64,000 bases of DNA, from assembly GCA_963576565.1 (NCBI GenBank), contig OY755048.1:4346501-4410500 (forward strand), in the 5' to 3' direction. How positions within the stretch are numbered: position 1 is the first letter of the stretch; each line of letters starts with the position of its first letter. The notes below the pieces were generated by a model. It saw only the letters and a program-made list of their open reading frames with translations. It was not told the origin of the DNA and made no database searches. The position numbers and the translations under genes are program-made. Below are positions 32,613 to 43,180 of this stretch, in pieces. Source of the stretch: Aspidapion aeneum (taxonomy: Eukaryota; Arthropoda; Insecta; Coleoptera; Brentidae).

Positions 32613-34242
32613 AAGCCTTTTAAAATAATATGCTCTGACTATAAAACTTCATACTGATTTCTTATCTTGCTATTTTTACTTGTTCGTGTTTCGGCTTACA
32701 AAATCAATTTTATAGCAAGGATAAGAAAATATTAGAGGAAAACTGGTTATAAATAGCATCCTTCAGTCCAGCTTAAAATTAATAAATGTGTAGGATCTGC
32801 TAATTTTAATTTCTCTCATATTGAACCTTTTAATATTAGCATTGGCGGTTCTACGGGAGGTAACGGGGGTAATTATCCCTCCCAGAACCCGAAAAAATAT
32901 ATAAAAAAGCGCACAGAGGAAAAACTTAAATAATCATTACTCCGGCAAATAAAACACAAAAAAGTTTACACCTGATAACGGTTAGAGATACTTACTAACC
33001 GAAACGTCGTGGTTTTAAAATAAATAAAGACAATGGAAGTCCAAAATCTTATTTCTACAAAAAAGTAGTCATCTCGATGCACCGAATCAAAATACGGGGT
33101 TTGTTTGGCCCGTACACAGCAGTTTTCCAATTTTTTTGTGTCTGCGCGAAAAGTTGCAACGTTTTTATATTATAAGGACCGCGGATCAGTAGGTTTGATC
33201 AAATATACACATCACTTTTTTATTTTATGTGCTGGTGTAAATATTACGACCTTAGGGTAAGAAGAATACCAATAATACTAGTCTAATGGGCCATTTATGC
33301 TCTTAGAATAATTATGAACCTAGACGTGAATCAAAAAAGGTTTTAAACAAAATTTACAATAGTTACGAAAATTTCCAAAAATAAGTTCATACTTTGTAAA
33401 TAATAAAAGATCTTCAAGTTTTAAATATTTTAATAACTTTTAAAGTTTTTATGAATTTTAATAAAAACATTTCTAATATTTTCAAAATTAATTTTTTTTT
33501 ATCTATTTTTAAAATTTTAAAAAATATCAAAAATTACATTGGGTCAATGTGGGAGAGATGCCGCACTTTTTGTTAATTCAAAATATTTTTGAAAATATTT
33601 GACTTTTTAATAAGCAGAGGTACGTTCACAAATTATTTATTTACAAAAGTACAAAAAAACTACAAAGTATTCTTAAAAATAATACAAAAAAAATGTTTTT
33701 CTAAAAAGGTTTTTTGGCCATCTCTCCCTCATAGTATGGGTGAGTTGCCGCATGCAGTATGCAAACGTAAACTTTTTATCCCTAAAAAAAACAGGTATAA
33801 AAAACGTAAAAACTCATAAAACAGTATATTAGGTTGAATACATAAATCTCAACAACTAAGAATAAAGCGTCTTCTAGTTATGATTGTAATTTATCGTAGT
33901 TACTTTTTGCCAAGTAAAGATATCACACAAGCGATAAATTGTAAATTAACCTCGTGATAAAAGTGTTTTTTTTCTCTCGACGAACTGTAGCCCTCGCTTA
34001 CGTCGGTTTACAAACTTTTCACCTCGGGATAAAAAAGTTACAACGTCATACCTTTGTGTATATTCTACTATTTTAATGCGTCATCTCATTATGATTTTTC
34101 CATTCGTCAAAACTTTTCGTGGTTCGCCGTTTTATTATGTGCGCGTTGTTCTTTGTGCGCTTTTTTGGTGTGCGCTTTAATACGCGTGCGCTTTTTCTAT
34201 ATACCTTTTTTTCCTGTGATTATTTACGGTCACCGTTTCACC
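32613..34242. other. Intron, mostly AT-rich, no gene recognised
   Basis: 33540-33560 ('gggagagatgccgcac') and 33720-33752 ('ccatctctccctcatagtat…gagttgccgcatgc') show related phrases. Several frames here lack any family motif. Confidence 0.35.
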
Positions 34243-34417
34243 CAGTGGCGTACATAAGGGGGGGGGCTGGGGGGCCCGGGCCTCCTCCGAGCTAAGATTT
34301 TTTTGATATTTTCCACATATTTCATGAATACAAACATAAAATAGCATAAAATACGGCCTCATAAGGTCTCGCCCCCTTCCCCCCCCCCCCCGAAACTTTT
34401 TTCTATATACGCCACTG
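34243..34417. mobile_element. hAT-type MITE, 175 bp
   Basis: CAGTGGCGTACATA…TATATACGCCACTG with 8-bp flanks GTTTCACC and GTTTCAAC (one mismatch). Same family as 15614-15779, with long G and C runs inside the ends. Confidence 0.88.
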
Positions 34418-34835
34418 GTTTCAACATTAGCCCCCAGAATCGCCCTTGAATATTAGGTATATAAATTTTTATGAAAATTATTTATGCACGTCGATGTTAG
34501 TTTTGAAGTGCTTGTTAAATTAGCTTAAGCGGTTGTGAACTTAACGGTTTATATGACATTCGTTAGAAATACCAAAACATTTTCTAAACATAAACTCAAA
34601 ATCCATCAGCCCTTTTTTGAAAAGTTATTATTTAAATTAAATCAAATTAAAAAAAAAAAGCTTTAAAAGAAATTGTTTCTCACATTTTTTTTTTGTCAAA
34701 AAAGCTTTTTTAATATTTAAATGATTGTTGTGAAAGACAAACAACTTAAGATTGAACGATTTATCTCTAAAGAAGCAATCGTAATTATACTACTGATCTG
34801 TTCCGTATAGAACACCCTGTAGTTGCTGCATAGCG
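34418..34835. other. Intron spacer
   Basis: AT-rich; AACACCCTGTAGTT near 34812 is an inverted form of the ACAGGGTGTT end motif seen at 41765. No gene seen. Confidence 0.3.
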
Positions 34836-34936
34836 CTCACAGTACACTAGTAGTAGTAGTAGTAGTGGGGGGTTGACCCGCAGGTCTGACAAGTAGGCCA
34901 GAGTAGGCCCTTTTTGCCATGCCCCAAGTCTGTCCC

Positions 34937-35640
34937 TTAACCCACTCTCTGCACTTCCCTTTGATGGTCGGGTAACTCATTGGGCCTTCCAGTTCTCTTT
35001 ACAAAGTCCAGTAAGTCTGCCCATTTGAGCATGTGCAGTTCTTCCTCGCTCAGAGTTGGCGCTCCGAGTGCCTGTTGTCTCATCCTTGCGTTGGCCTCGC
35101 ATTCTGCCACGAGGTGTCTTGATGTCTCTTCTTCCTGTCCACAGGCTGGGCAGGTAGGGTCATTCTTGACTCCTATACGTGTCATGTGCCTCCTCAACCG
35201 GTTATGTCCGGTAAGAGTACCTATCAGCAGTCCGAGGTCTTTTCGTGTCCATCCTAGCATCTATTTAATTCTGGTCGCTTTTGGACGGTCTACGAATTCT
35301 CTGGTCTGTCTGCAACCCAGGAGTTTAATAGCGCGTCCTGGGCCCATTTGTTGAGTCCGCTTTGCACTTGTCTTTTTGTCATGCCCAAAAGTGGCTCCTG
35401 TCCTACATAGGCGGTTCCTGCCCCGAGTCGTACGAGTTCGTCCGCCTTCTCGTTGCCTGGTACCCCCGTATGTCCCGGAACCCAAACCAGCGTCACCCGT
35501 TTGCCATCGCTTAGGGAACCGAAAGCGCTCTCCTCAAACATCATTTCGTCTCTCTGCCACGCTTCCCTGTCTGGGATGTGGATTTTGTACCTCTTCTCGA
35601 GCCTCCAAGGTGCGTGTGCTTTGCTGACCGTCATTGACGT
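34937..35640 (-). pseudogene. LINE RNase H domain and C-terminal segment
   Basis: Minus-strand frames encode an RNase H domain (VTLVWVPGHTGVPGNEKADE, with the conserved His and final Asp) followed in a shifted frame by a C-terminal segment LIGTLTGHNRLRRHMTRIGV, then CPACGQEEETSRHLVAECEA, a C-x2-C...H...C knuckle typical of these LINEs. Frameshifts near 35260 and 35640 break the protein. RNase H removes the RNA strand after reverse transcription in I-type LINEs. This belongs to the outer LINE at 34850-39127. Confidence 0.85.
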
Positions 35641-36815
35641 GACGGGGGATTTCTCTAATTGTCAGCTCTTCTATAGCTAGATGACCAGCTGTTTCCCCCC
35701 TTCATGTGGCATCCAGGTGAGTCCGCTATCAAGAATGACACCCAGGTACTTCAGCTTTGATACTAAAGCTAGGGGTCTTCCGTACATCACGGGTGCTCTA
35801 AAACATTCGATTTTTCTCTTTCTGGTGAACAGTATCATATCTGTTTTACCTGGGTTAACAGAGAGTCCATTTTCTTGGCACCAGTCTTCTATGATGCGAA
35901 CAGCGATTTGCATTCTACTGCAGACAACTTAAGGAAGCGACCAACCACTTCCACCACGCCATCATCTACATAGGCATAGGCATCGAATCCGTTCTCTGAC
36001 AAGCGGTTCAGTAAGGTGTCCATAATCAGGCACCACAGGTGGGGCGACAGGCAACTGCCTTGTGGGCACCCTCCCGTGACCCTAATCCTGACCGTTGTAG
36101 CTTGTATTGCTCGTTGATTTAGTGCAGATGTTACCCATTCAATAATAGGGTTTCTGCCCCCCTCTCTTGAAGGGCGGATGTTATCATCTGCACTTTGGCC
36201 TTGTCAAAAGCCCCTTCTATGTCAAAGAATACCGCAAGTGCGTATTGCTTGAATTGAAGAGCCTTCTCTCCCTTATGCACTACTGCTGCATGTATGGCCG
36301 AGTCAGTTGACTTGCCCTCCAGGCATGCTGATTTCTGTGGAATGGGTTGTTTGCCAAAACTTCTCCTAGAAGGTGTCGGTCAACCATCTGCTCCATTGCC
36401 TTCATCATAAAAGATGTCAGACGTATGGGCCGGTAGGATTTGGCTGCTGTGTAGTCTCTTCTCCCCGCCTTAGGGATAAAGACTACGGTTGCCTTTCTCC
36501 ATGTTGGAGGTGCATAGCCCAACGCTATGTTCGCTCTAAAGATTCCTCTCATGTACGGAAGGAGAACCTCGAGCCCTTTCTGCAATAGCGTCGGAAACAG
36601 CCTGTCCGGCCTTGGTGACTTGTATGGGCTGAACTCGTTGATCGCCCAGGTTATGGTGGCGTCCGTAACGACTTTATCTGCCAGTTCCCAGTCGGGTTCA
36701 ACCCTAAACTGTGGTCCGGCGACGGGTTGCGTTTCGTGGTCGCTCTCCTCCCCTGGGAAATGAACTTCAAGGAGATGTCGCAAAGACTCCTCACCGGAGG
36801 CGGTCCAGTTTCCAT
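35641..36815 (-). pseudogene. LINE reverse transcriptase (outer, RNase H-type)
   Basis: Minus-strand frames give the RT from LLEVHFPGEE (36750) through KSPRPDRLFPTLLQKGLEVL, PPTWRKATVVFIPKAGRRDY and SYRPIRLTSFMMKAMEQMVD, then in shifted frames to the catalytic YVDD (AYAYVDDGV near 35960-35975) and LSVNPGKTDMILF, and SKLKYLGVILDSGLTW. Several frameshifts and deletions interrupt it (near 36290, 36160 and 35930), so it is inactive. The order fits the I/LOA/R1 superclade. Its upstream linker continues at 38790-39127 beyond the nested LINE. Confidence 0.85.
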
Positions 36816-38789
36816 CAGGTTTTTTTTGATAAGTCTGGAGGGAGAAATAGCAGGAAGATGTGGTGGACGGAAAGAATACAGAAAATGGTCAAAGAGAAAA
36901 AACGCACATACTTGAAATGGCTCAGTACTAAAGAACAAAGAGACTTCTACAGGGAAACCAAAAGACAGCTGAGAAATTTGATACGCACAGAAAAAAATGA
37001 ACTTCGAGCGCAAATGCCACGATATCAATACACACGTAGGAGGTAGGCAGAGTTCTGAAGTATGGAAATTCATTTCTACAGTAAAAAAACCAACAAAAGA
37101 AAAAGTAAACATCCAGATCATCAAACCAGAACAATGGACAGAACACTACAAGGGACTGCTGCAGGAAACGAGACCCGAATATCTGGCAGCCTCTCCGAGG
37201 AGAGAAAAAGAAATGATAAAAAATAGTATTAAAAAGCTTAAATCCGGAAAAGCTAGCGGACCTGGAGGAATATATGCTGAAATTCTCAAATATGGATCAG
37301 AGAAACTAATCGAAAATCTCACATATATTATCAATCAATGCATAAACGGACATCCAGTACCTGATGATTGGAAAATTGCATTCATATCCTCAATACATAA
37401 AAAAGGAAACAAGCTGGATTGCAACAATTACAGAGGAATTTCAGTAACTAGTACTCTCAGTAGATTGTACGGTAGGATTCTTAGAGATCTAATAGAGAAG
37501 GATTTTCATGAACAAGAAGAAGAAGAGCAAAGTGGGTTTCATGCAGGCAGATCTTGTAGTGATAATGTTTTTGTCTTAAACAAGTAATTGAGAAAAGGAG
37601 CGCCAGAAATATAGAGACTCATGTTACCTTTGTGGACCTACAAAAAGCATATGATACCGTTCCAGTAGAAAAACTATGGACAGTGCTAGAGCAGACTAAT
37701 ATCAATCATACATACATAAAAGCGATAAAAGAACTATACAAAGGGTCAAAATCTAAAATTAAAATTGGAAATCGAATTTCAAAAGAATTCCTGGTAACAA
37801 AAGGCTAAAGACAGGGATGTTGTATTTCTCCAACTCTTTTTAAAATATATATCGCAGTAGCTCTAAAAAACTGGAAACGGAAAGTGCACGGCATGGGAAT
37901 ACAACTTAACGACCGATTTACCATATACACACTACAGTTTGCTGACGACCAAGTAATTGTAGCTAATGATAAAGAGGACATGGAGTATCCATGCAATGAG
38001 TATGTATACTTGGGTGTCACATTTGATAAGACAGGAACCAGTGGCGTATATAGAAAAATGTTTCGGGGTGGGCCCGAGGCAGTTTGGGGGGGCCCGAGAC
38101 CCCATGAGGGCGTATTTTATGCTATTTTATGTTTTTATTCATAAAATATGTCGAAAATATCTAAAAAAATCTTAGCTTCGGGGGGGGCCCGGGCCTCCCA
38201 GCCCCCCCCCATATATACGCCAGTGACAGGAACAGACTGTAAAGAACTGGAAAAAAGAATAGTAAAAGCAATAAAGGTTATTGGATGTCTTAACAGTATT
38301 TTATGGAGCAGAGGGATAAAAAAGAATGTAAAATTTAACATATATGAAACATGGTGAAAAGCACGCTGTTGTATGGAATAGAGACTTGTCGCGTAACAGA
38401 AAAATACAAAACAAAAATGGAAAGTGTCGAAATGGATGCAATAAGAAGATCAATAAGAATATCTAGAACAGATCACATAAGAAATGAGATCATAAAAGAA
38501 AGAATGGGAATCGAAGGGAGCATAACGGATGACATCACTAAAAGACAACTGATATGGTACGGCCATGTACAACGGATGAACGACGAAAGATTACCAAAGC
38601 AGGTCCTGGAATGGCAACCAATAGGGCGCAGAAAAAGAGGGCGCCCTAAACTAGAATGGCAACAGTCAATCCAAAGATCAATGAGTCAAAAAAATCTGAC
38701 AGAAGATGATTGTCAGGAACGAAGGAGGTGGAGAATAGGCGTCGGACAACGTAGAAAAACGTTCTAAACCGACTAAATAAATAATAATA
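36816..38789 (+). pseudogene. Nested non-LTR retrotransposon (plus strand), broken RT
   Basis: A plus-strand LINE inserted in the outer LINE. It starts in the endonuclease-RT linker (WWTERIQKMVKEKKRTYLKW), shifts frame near 37000, and continues through KSGKASGPGGIYAEILKYGS, PDDWKIAFISSIHKKGN, NNYRGISV and the AGRSCSDN region. It shifts again near 37587 to VTFVDLQKAYDTVP, then has an in-frame stop at 37807 in what should be KG-RQGC, and FADD at ~37943. A hAT MITE interrupts it at 38039-38225. The C-terminus (TKRQLIWYGHVQRMNDERLP, GRRKRGRPKLEW) lies at 38351-38767 and is homologous to the fragment at 5840-6547. The tail is a short AATA/AAT repeat at 38775-38789. No activity possible. Confidence 0.88.
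38039..38225. mobile_element. hAT-type MITE, 187 bp, nested in a LINE in a LINE
   Basis: CAGTGGCGTATATAG…TATATACGCCAGTG with exact 8-bp duplication ACAGGAAC (38031-38038 and 38226-38233). It is in the opposite orientation to the copies at 15614 and 34243. Confidence 0.92.
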
Positions 38790-39127
38790 ATGGAGGTCCC
38801 TGGAGAGAATTGATCTCCCCACAGTAAGTCCTCCATCTTTCCTTTTTACTTCTTCTTACCTCTGTCTTAAACTCTATTCTGCCTTCTCTGTACTGTTCCC
38901 AGGTGGCCTTCCCACCCTCCCATCCCTCATCGCTCTGTTAAGGGTCCTCCTGGTTTTCCGGCGTAGCTTGTCTAGCTGGCTGTTCCACCAGGGGACACGT
39001 CGAGTCGGCAAGCGTTTTAAGGAGCAGGCCTCCTCATAGCTGGCTATGATGGTCTTTTCCAGGTCGCCGATTGCTCTTTCAAGTTGTTCTTTTGTGTCAA
39101 TGTTTATTTCAAGAGGGACCCTATTCT
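38790..39127 (-). pseudogene. LINE endonuclease-RT linker of the outer element
   Basis: The minus strand reads an open segment with LEINIDTKEQLERAIGDLEK, then RRVPWWNSQLDKLRRKTRRT and RWRTYCGEINSLQGP. The WWN-LDKLRRK pattern is typical of the region between endonuclease and RT of I/R1-type LINEs. It is the 5' end of the truncated copy and continues at 36815 after the inserted LINE. Confidence 0.75.
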
Positions 39128-39141
39128 CTCACAGTACACTA

Positions 39142-39559
39142 ACTTTAAGGAGAGATGAATCGACATATTCACAGCCCTCACCATTTTCCACTCATTAAGC
39201 TTCGAATAAAACCGGAAATCGCGTAATTGGGTAATGGGTAAAACAAAATTGGGGGTGGGTTTGTTCTGCAACAAGACGCTAGCCCTACCAAGTCCACTTT
39301 GGCTCCCTGACTTCCGCATGCGCAGTTCTACCAATATTATTTACCTCATGTATTAGAATAGATGAACAGGGTGATTTTCACTTGAATGATTCTAACCACA
39401 CGAAAATAGAAAGTTTCAAAAACCTAACCTAACGAAACCTAATCAAATATAACCGAACCGAACCAAAGCAAACTGAACCAATAATTTTTTTCAAAAAAAA
39501 ACTTTCCTGACTTCCTACCGGGGATCCTAGAGGATGTGAATCCGAACCGAACCGAACTA
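39142..39559. other. Spacer with simple CCTAACC/CCGAACC-like runs
   Basis: 39420-39480 and 39536-39560 have short 'aacctaa'/'aaccgaacc' repeats. No gene seen. Confidence 0.35.
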
Positions 39560-39830
39560 ATGGATAGATTTTTGAAATTTCTACATAGTTGTAAGGACAT
39601 TGAAAAGGGCTTCAAAACAAGGTATCACTAGACCCACTTTCCCTATTTAAAATATAGGGGTAAAGTATACCCCTCGAAGAGGGTTCGTGCTACAAAAATT
39701 TCAAGATAGCCAAAAAGTGTCCCCCTTGCAAACAAAATCGACATGTCCGAGCGTTTCTCCAAATTCGCACGAAAAATACCCAAAAACACCTCTGTTACCT
39801 TTTAGTTGAAACACCCTGTATATTTAAGAG
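39560..39830. repeat. Second copy of the dispersed repeat at 13920-14140
   Basis: It closely matches 13918-14135: 'gtaaggacattgaaaaggg', 'aaacaaggtatcactagacc', 'cgaagagggttcgtgctac', 'cgagcgtttctccaaattcg'. It ends at GAAACACCCTGTATAT near 39810, a terminal motif like that at 34812. Confidence 0.75.
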
Positions 39831-40335
39831 TAATTTAACCACGTAACTCTACAAATTTTAATAATCTCCCAATGGAAACATGACAGTAATCTAAGGGTTA
39901 TTTAACACCACATTTGTTTATTACATTAAACTGAAGGTATAGTGGTGATTAACCCGCAGTTCCAGAATTGAACTAAGAAAAAAATATAAAATATTTAGAA
40001 CTTTAAAGTTTGAAAAAGTATTTTAATATTATATAAATCATAATATGTCGAGAGGTTGTTTAATAATTTTTCAATGGACGCATGCAGGTATTATATATTC
40101 TTAGGGGTGATTTAACCCCGCAACTACACAAATTTTAGTAATCTTCCATTGGATACATGTCGGTAATTTAGGGGTAATTTTACCCCACATTTGTTTATTA
40201 CTTGGAATTAATATAATAACCTTAAACTGGAGGTATATGTATAACTAAATGGGGTAGTTGAACACGCATTTCTAGAATTGAAAGAGAGACTCAGAAAAAA
40301 ATAAAATAATTTTTTCGCACTTCTAATAACTTTTC
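39831..40335. repeat. Two-unit ~270-bp direct repeat
   Basis: Units start near 39833 and 40107 and share 'actctacaaattttaataatc'-like, 'cacatttgtttattac' and 'cttaaactggaggtat' phrases in the same order, about 80% alike by eye. Confidence 0.7.
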
Positions 40336-40398
40336 TAACTACTTTTTTAGCTGTTCTCTCTTTTCTTGGTATTTTTCACTTACACTATCACCATTTTT

Positions 40399-41067
40399 AA
40401 GCGAATAACTAGTAATTACCTCTGGTTATCCCTTGGTTGACATTTACAATCAGCTGTTTAGGCCCTTAGCCTATTACCACAGAAACACCGCTTTTTTTAT
40501 AACCTGTACCGACTGTATGAGACACCGCAGCCTGCATATATGGAGGTTTTCCGAAAAATTTATGTGTGGCTTCGGTGGTTCAGTGGTAAGAATGTTTGCC
40601 TAGATAGCAAGAGACCCGGGTTCGATCCCCGACCGAAGCAAAAACTTTTTCCTTATTTTTCTTTCTTTAATTTCACTTGTTGTTTATAATAATAAACAGT
40701 TGTTAGAGTAGTACAATGATACTGTTTTTTTTTAAATGATATTTCGTGTATCAATGTCTACATTGGAAAAATTAGAGGAAGCCAAGGGTTGATGAAACCG
40801 TAAAAAATTTGCTAAGACAATATAGAGGAGGCCATCACTTTGTAAAATTTTCCCTCATAATTGAGGCACACACGATAAAAAAATAAAACAAAGCAAATGA
40901 TTGTGAGGTTAGAAAACCCAATTACCTTCCTCGAAAGTGTGGTAATTACCGGTAATACACGATGACGTACAAAGGGCTCACTCGTGACGTCACTCTTCAA
41001 GGAGTGGTATTTACCAAGGCCGCTTGAACGCCACTGATAAATACTAGTAATTACTAGTTATTCGCTT
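40399..41067. mobile_element. TIR element carrying a tRNA-like gene
   Basis: The termini are a perfect 21-bp inverted repeat (AAGCGAATAACTAGTAATTA plus C) at 40399-40419 and 41047-41067, with a weaker match outward (CCATTTTTAAGCG versus CCGTTTTCAAGCG), so the true ends may lie ~10-20 bp further out. The interior holds the tRNA-like gene at 40569-40640 and no protein frame with recognisable motifs. Confidence 0.65.
40569..40640 (+). tRNA. tRNA-like gene, Gly-type body with AGA anticodon position
   Basis: A 72-nt cloverleaf can be drawn by eye. Acceptor GCTTCGG pairs with CCGAAGC, discriminator A. The A box is TGGTTCAGTGG and the B box GGTTCGATCCC. Anticodon stem TTTGC/GCAAG (one T-G pair) encloses CTAGATA, giving AGA at positions 34-36. 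The T stem CCGGG/CCCGA has one mismatch. The body resembles tRNA-Gly (GGTGGTTCAGTGGTA), and there is no long variable arm as a true tRNA-Ser(AGA) would have. So it may be a Gly-tRNA-derived gene with a changed anticodon, a pseudogene or a SINE head. It lies inside a TIR element (40399-41067), followed by a T run at 40646 that could end Pol III transcription. Confidence 0.6.
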
Positions 41068-41194
41068 GAAAACGGCTTATACCGCACTGTCGATACTAGG
41101 AGGCCCAATAAATGGACCACGGTGTGGGCCGTGAATATGGCATCATCTCTTCTTAAACTTACTGTACTTTCAGCGCTTTGCAGTAACTACAGGG

Positions 41195-41762
41195 CAGGGG
41201 CGGCTAGTGCATAAGGGCTGCGAACTGCAGAACCCCCAAAATTTTCACATTGTTTGACTATTTTTCAGCCGCTGCTATTTTTCTAATATAATTATTTTAT
41301 TTCTAAAATTATTGGAATAGCAGTATATTTTCGGTCCGGTGTTGGTATAGTAGGCCTTCAAATCGCATACGTGTGTTGAGTATGACGCCGCGCGCCGTCG
41401 CCGAAAGCCGCATTTCACAGTCGGTCAAATGAAGTTATTGGCATTGTTGCGCTGCTAAATTGCAACACAACGTAGCTGGGCGGCTAACGAGATCTGTGCT
41501 CGGCTAGGAACCCCTTCCTTCGCCCCGCACCGCACTTGCTCATGGGTTTAAATAGCGAAATCTAGGCAAAAATAGAGCTGCAAAACTTGCAGTTCCAGTA
41601 CAATTCCGGGCGGGCGGGCTCAGCGTTCCGTGTTTGCGGGCGCATTTATTTATTTAGAAGACGCCAAACGCATGAGCGGGAGGTTATGGTCCTGTTTGTT
41701 ATTTGTTTTTGTATAATTGTGTCGGCAGAACTCACAAACTTTACTGTCACGAGCCGCCACTG
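41195..41762. mobile_element. hAT-type non-autonomous element, 568 bp
   Basis: Ends CAGGGGCGGCTAGTG and (inverted) CAGTGGCGGCTCGTG with exact 8-bp target duplication CTACAGGG (41187-41194 and 41763-41770). The interior is unusually GC-rich for the window (for example around 41390-41480 and 41605-41640) and carries no transposase. Confidence 0.9.
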
Positions 41763-41770
41763 CTACAGGG

Positions 41771-42102
41771 TGTTCTATTAGGAGCGGACCAGGAAGTATA
41801 ATTTAAATTTCGCATATACGCTGTTTCTTTTAAAGATTTTTCAAATATTAAATTCGCGAAAACATAAAAGTCTTATTTATTAAACTCTGTTGTGACTTTT
41901 CGAGACACATAAAAACAAATACATGGGCTTGTTCAATTATTTTTGAAAATGTTATGGCAAAAAAAAACACATTTATAAAAAAAAAATTAAAACGCGTTTA
42001 ATTTATTATTCAATTACTTATGTTTATTCTCCAATTTATAAATTCGATACGATTTAAAATTAATTGTCCTCTAAAATTAAAGTTGAGTCGAAACCAGTCA
42101 AC
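41771..42102. other. AT-rich spacer
   Basis: It begins TGTTCTATTAGGAGCGG next to the hAT insertion. No gene seen. Confidence 0.3.
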
Positions 42103-42265
42103 CAGCGGCGTATATAGAATTTACTTTGGGAGGGGGGGCAAAGGAAAACAAGAATATTTACGTAAATAAATATTAGACTGGATTGCCACGCGACGTAAAG
42201 TTATCCCAAGGAACGGTCAACTACCATATTGAGGGGGTGGGCGGACTCCCATACATACGCCTGTG
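42103..42265. mobile_element. hAT-type MITE, 163 bp, divergent
   Basis: CAGCGGCGTATATAG at the left and ATACATACGCCTGTG at the right are inverted. Flanks CAGTCAAC and CACTAAAC agree at six of eight bases. The core differs from the 15614 family. Confidence 0.6.
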
Positions 42266-42399
42266 CACTAAACAATATTAAAACTTGCGTTTCGAGATCT
42301 AACTCAACCGGCGAAATTGGAAAATTTCGATTTTGTCAACTACAAGTATTGTTTTCACGGACGTACCCAGATTTTTTAGTGGAGGGAGTTATCGATACT

Positions 42400-43148
42400 A
42401 ACAGAAATATGAAATGTCCAAGGCCGACTCTAGGTAGATATAAAAAAATTAAAATAAAGGATATTAACGGCATAGAAACTAACGTTAAAGGGGATACCAT
42501 AAATATTACACAACTATTCTATACAGAATTATACCAAACAAAAAGGGAACCATCACGAGAAACCATGAAGAAACTCCAAACAAAAATAAAGAACATAAAC
42601 TCAGAGCTACAATCTGAGATATGCAAAGCGAAAATAAAGAGAGCATTAAAGAAAATGAAAAATAACAAATTAACTGGAAAAGACGGAGTAACGGCAGAAA
42701 TGCTCAAGTACGGTGGTAAAGCTGTAGCTAATACCCTCCATATTCTCCTGAATAAAATACTAAAAGAAAAAATAATCCCAAACAACTGGAAAGAATCCAT
42801 AACCATTATTCTACACAAGAAAGGCGATAGAGCAGACTTAAAAACTATCGACCAATAACACGCCTCAATTTAGTTTATAAGCTTTTCACGAAAATATTAA
42901 CAGATAGACTAACAACAAAATTTGACGGATATCAATCAAAGGAACAAGCAGGCTTTAGAAAAGGTTTCAGTACAGTTGACCGCTTATTAACCATGAAAAT
43001 CCTAATAGAACTAGCCAACGAATATGACATTCCACTATAATATATTGCGTTTATAGAATTCGAAAAAGCTTTCGATAGCATTGACTACTGGGTAGTAAAA
43101 GCATTTTTAATTAATAGCCGAATAGATCACAGATATACAGACTTAATA

Positions 43149-43180
<32 letters not shown>

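Larger units (their letters stand above)
34850..39127 (-). mobile_element. RNase H-bearing LINE, 5'-truncated, split by a second LINE
   Basis: The outer LINE occupies 38790-39127 and 34850-36815 on the minus strand. It is flanked by the exact 14-bp duplication CTCACAGTACACTA (34836-34849 and 39128-39141). Its 3' tail is (CTA)n at 34850-34866. Domain order on the minus strand is endonuclease-RT linker, reverse transcriptase, RNase H and a C-terminal zinc-knuckle-like segment. A plus-strand LINE (36816-38789) is inserted in the linker. RNase H after RT points to the I/LOA-type LINE group. Confidence 0.85.

Noticed and set aside
33589..33819. 76-codon frame in AT-rich intron
   Set aside because: Lysine/phenylalanine-rich composition follows base bias; no motif, no splice or repeat support.
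40569..40640. Calling the tRNA-like gene tRNA-Ser(AGA) outright
   Set aside because: It lacks the long variable arm of tRNA-Ser and its body is Gly-like, so identity is left open.
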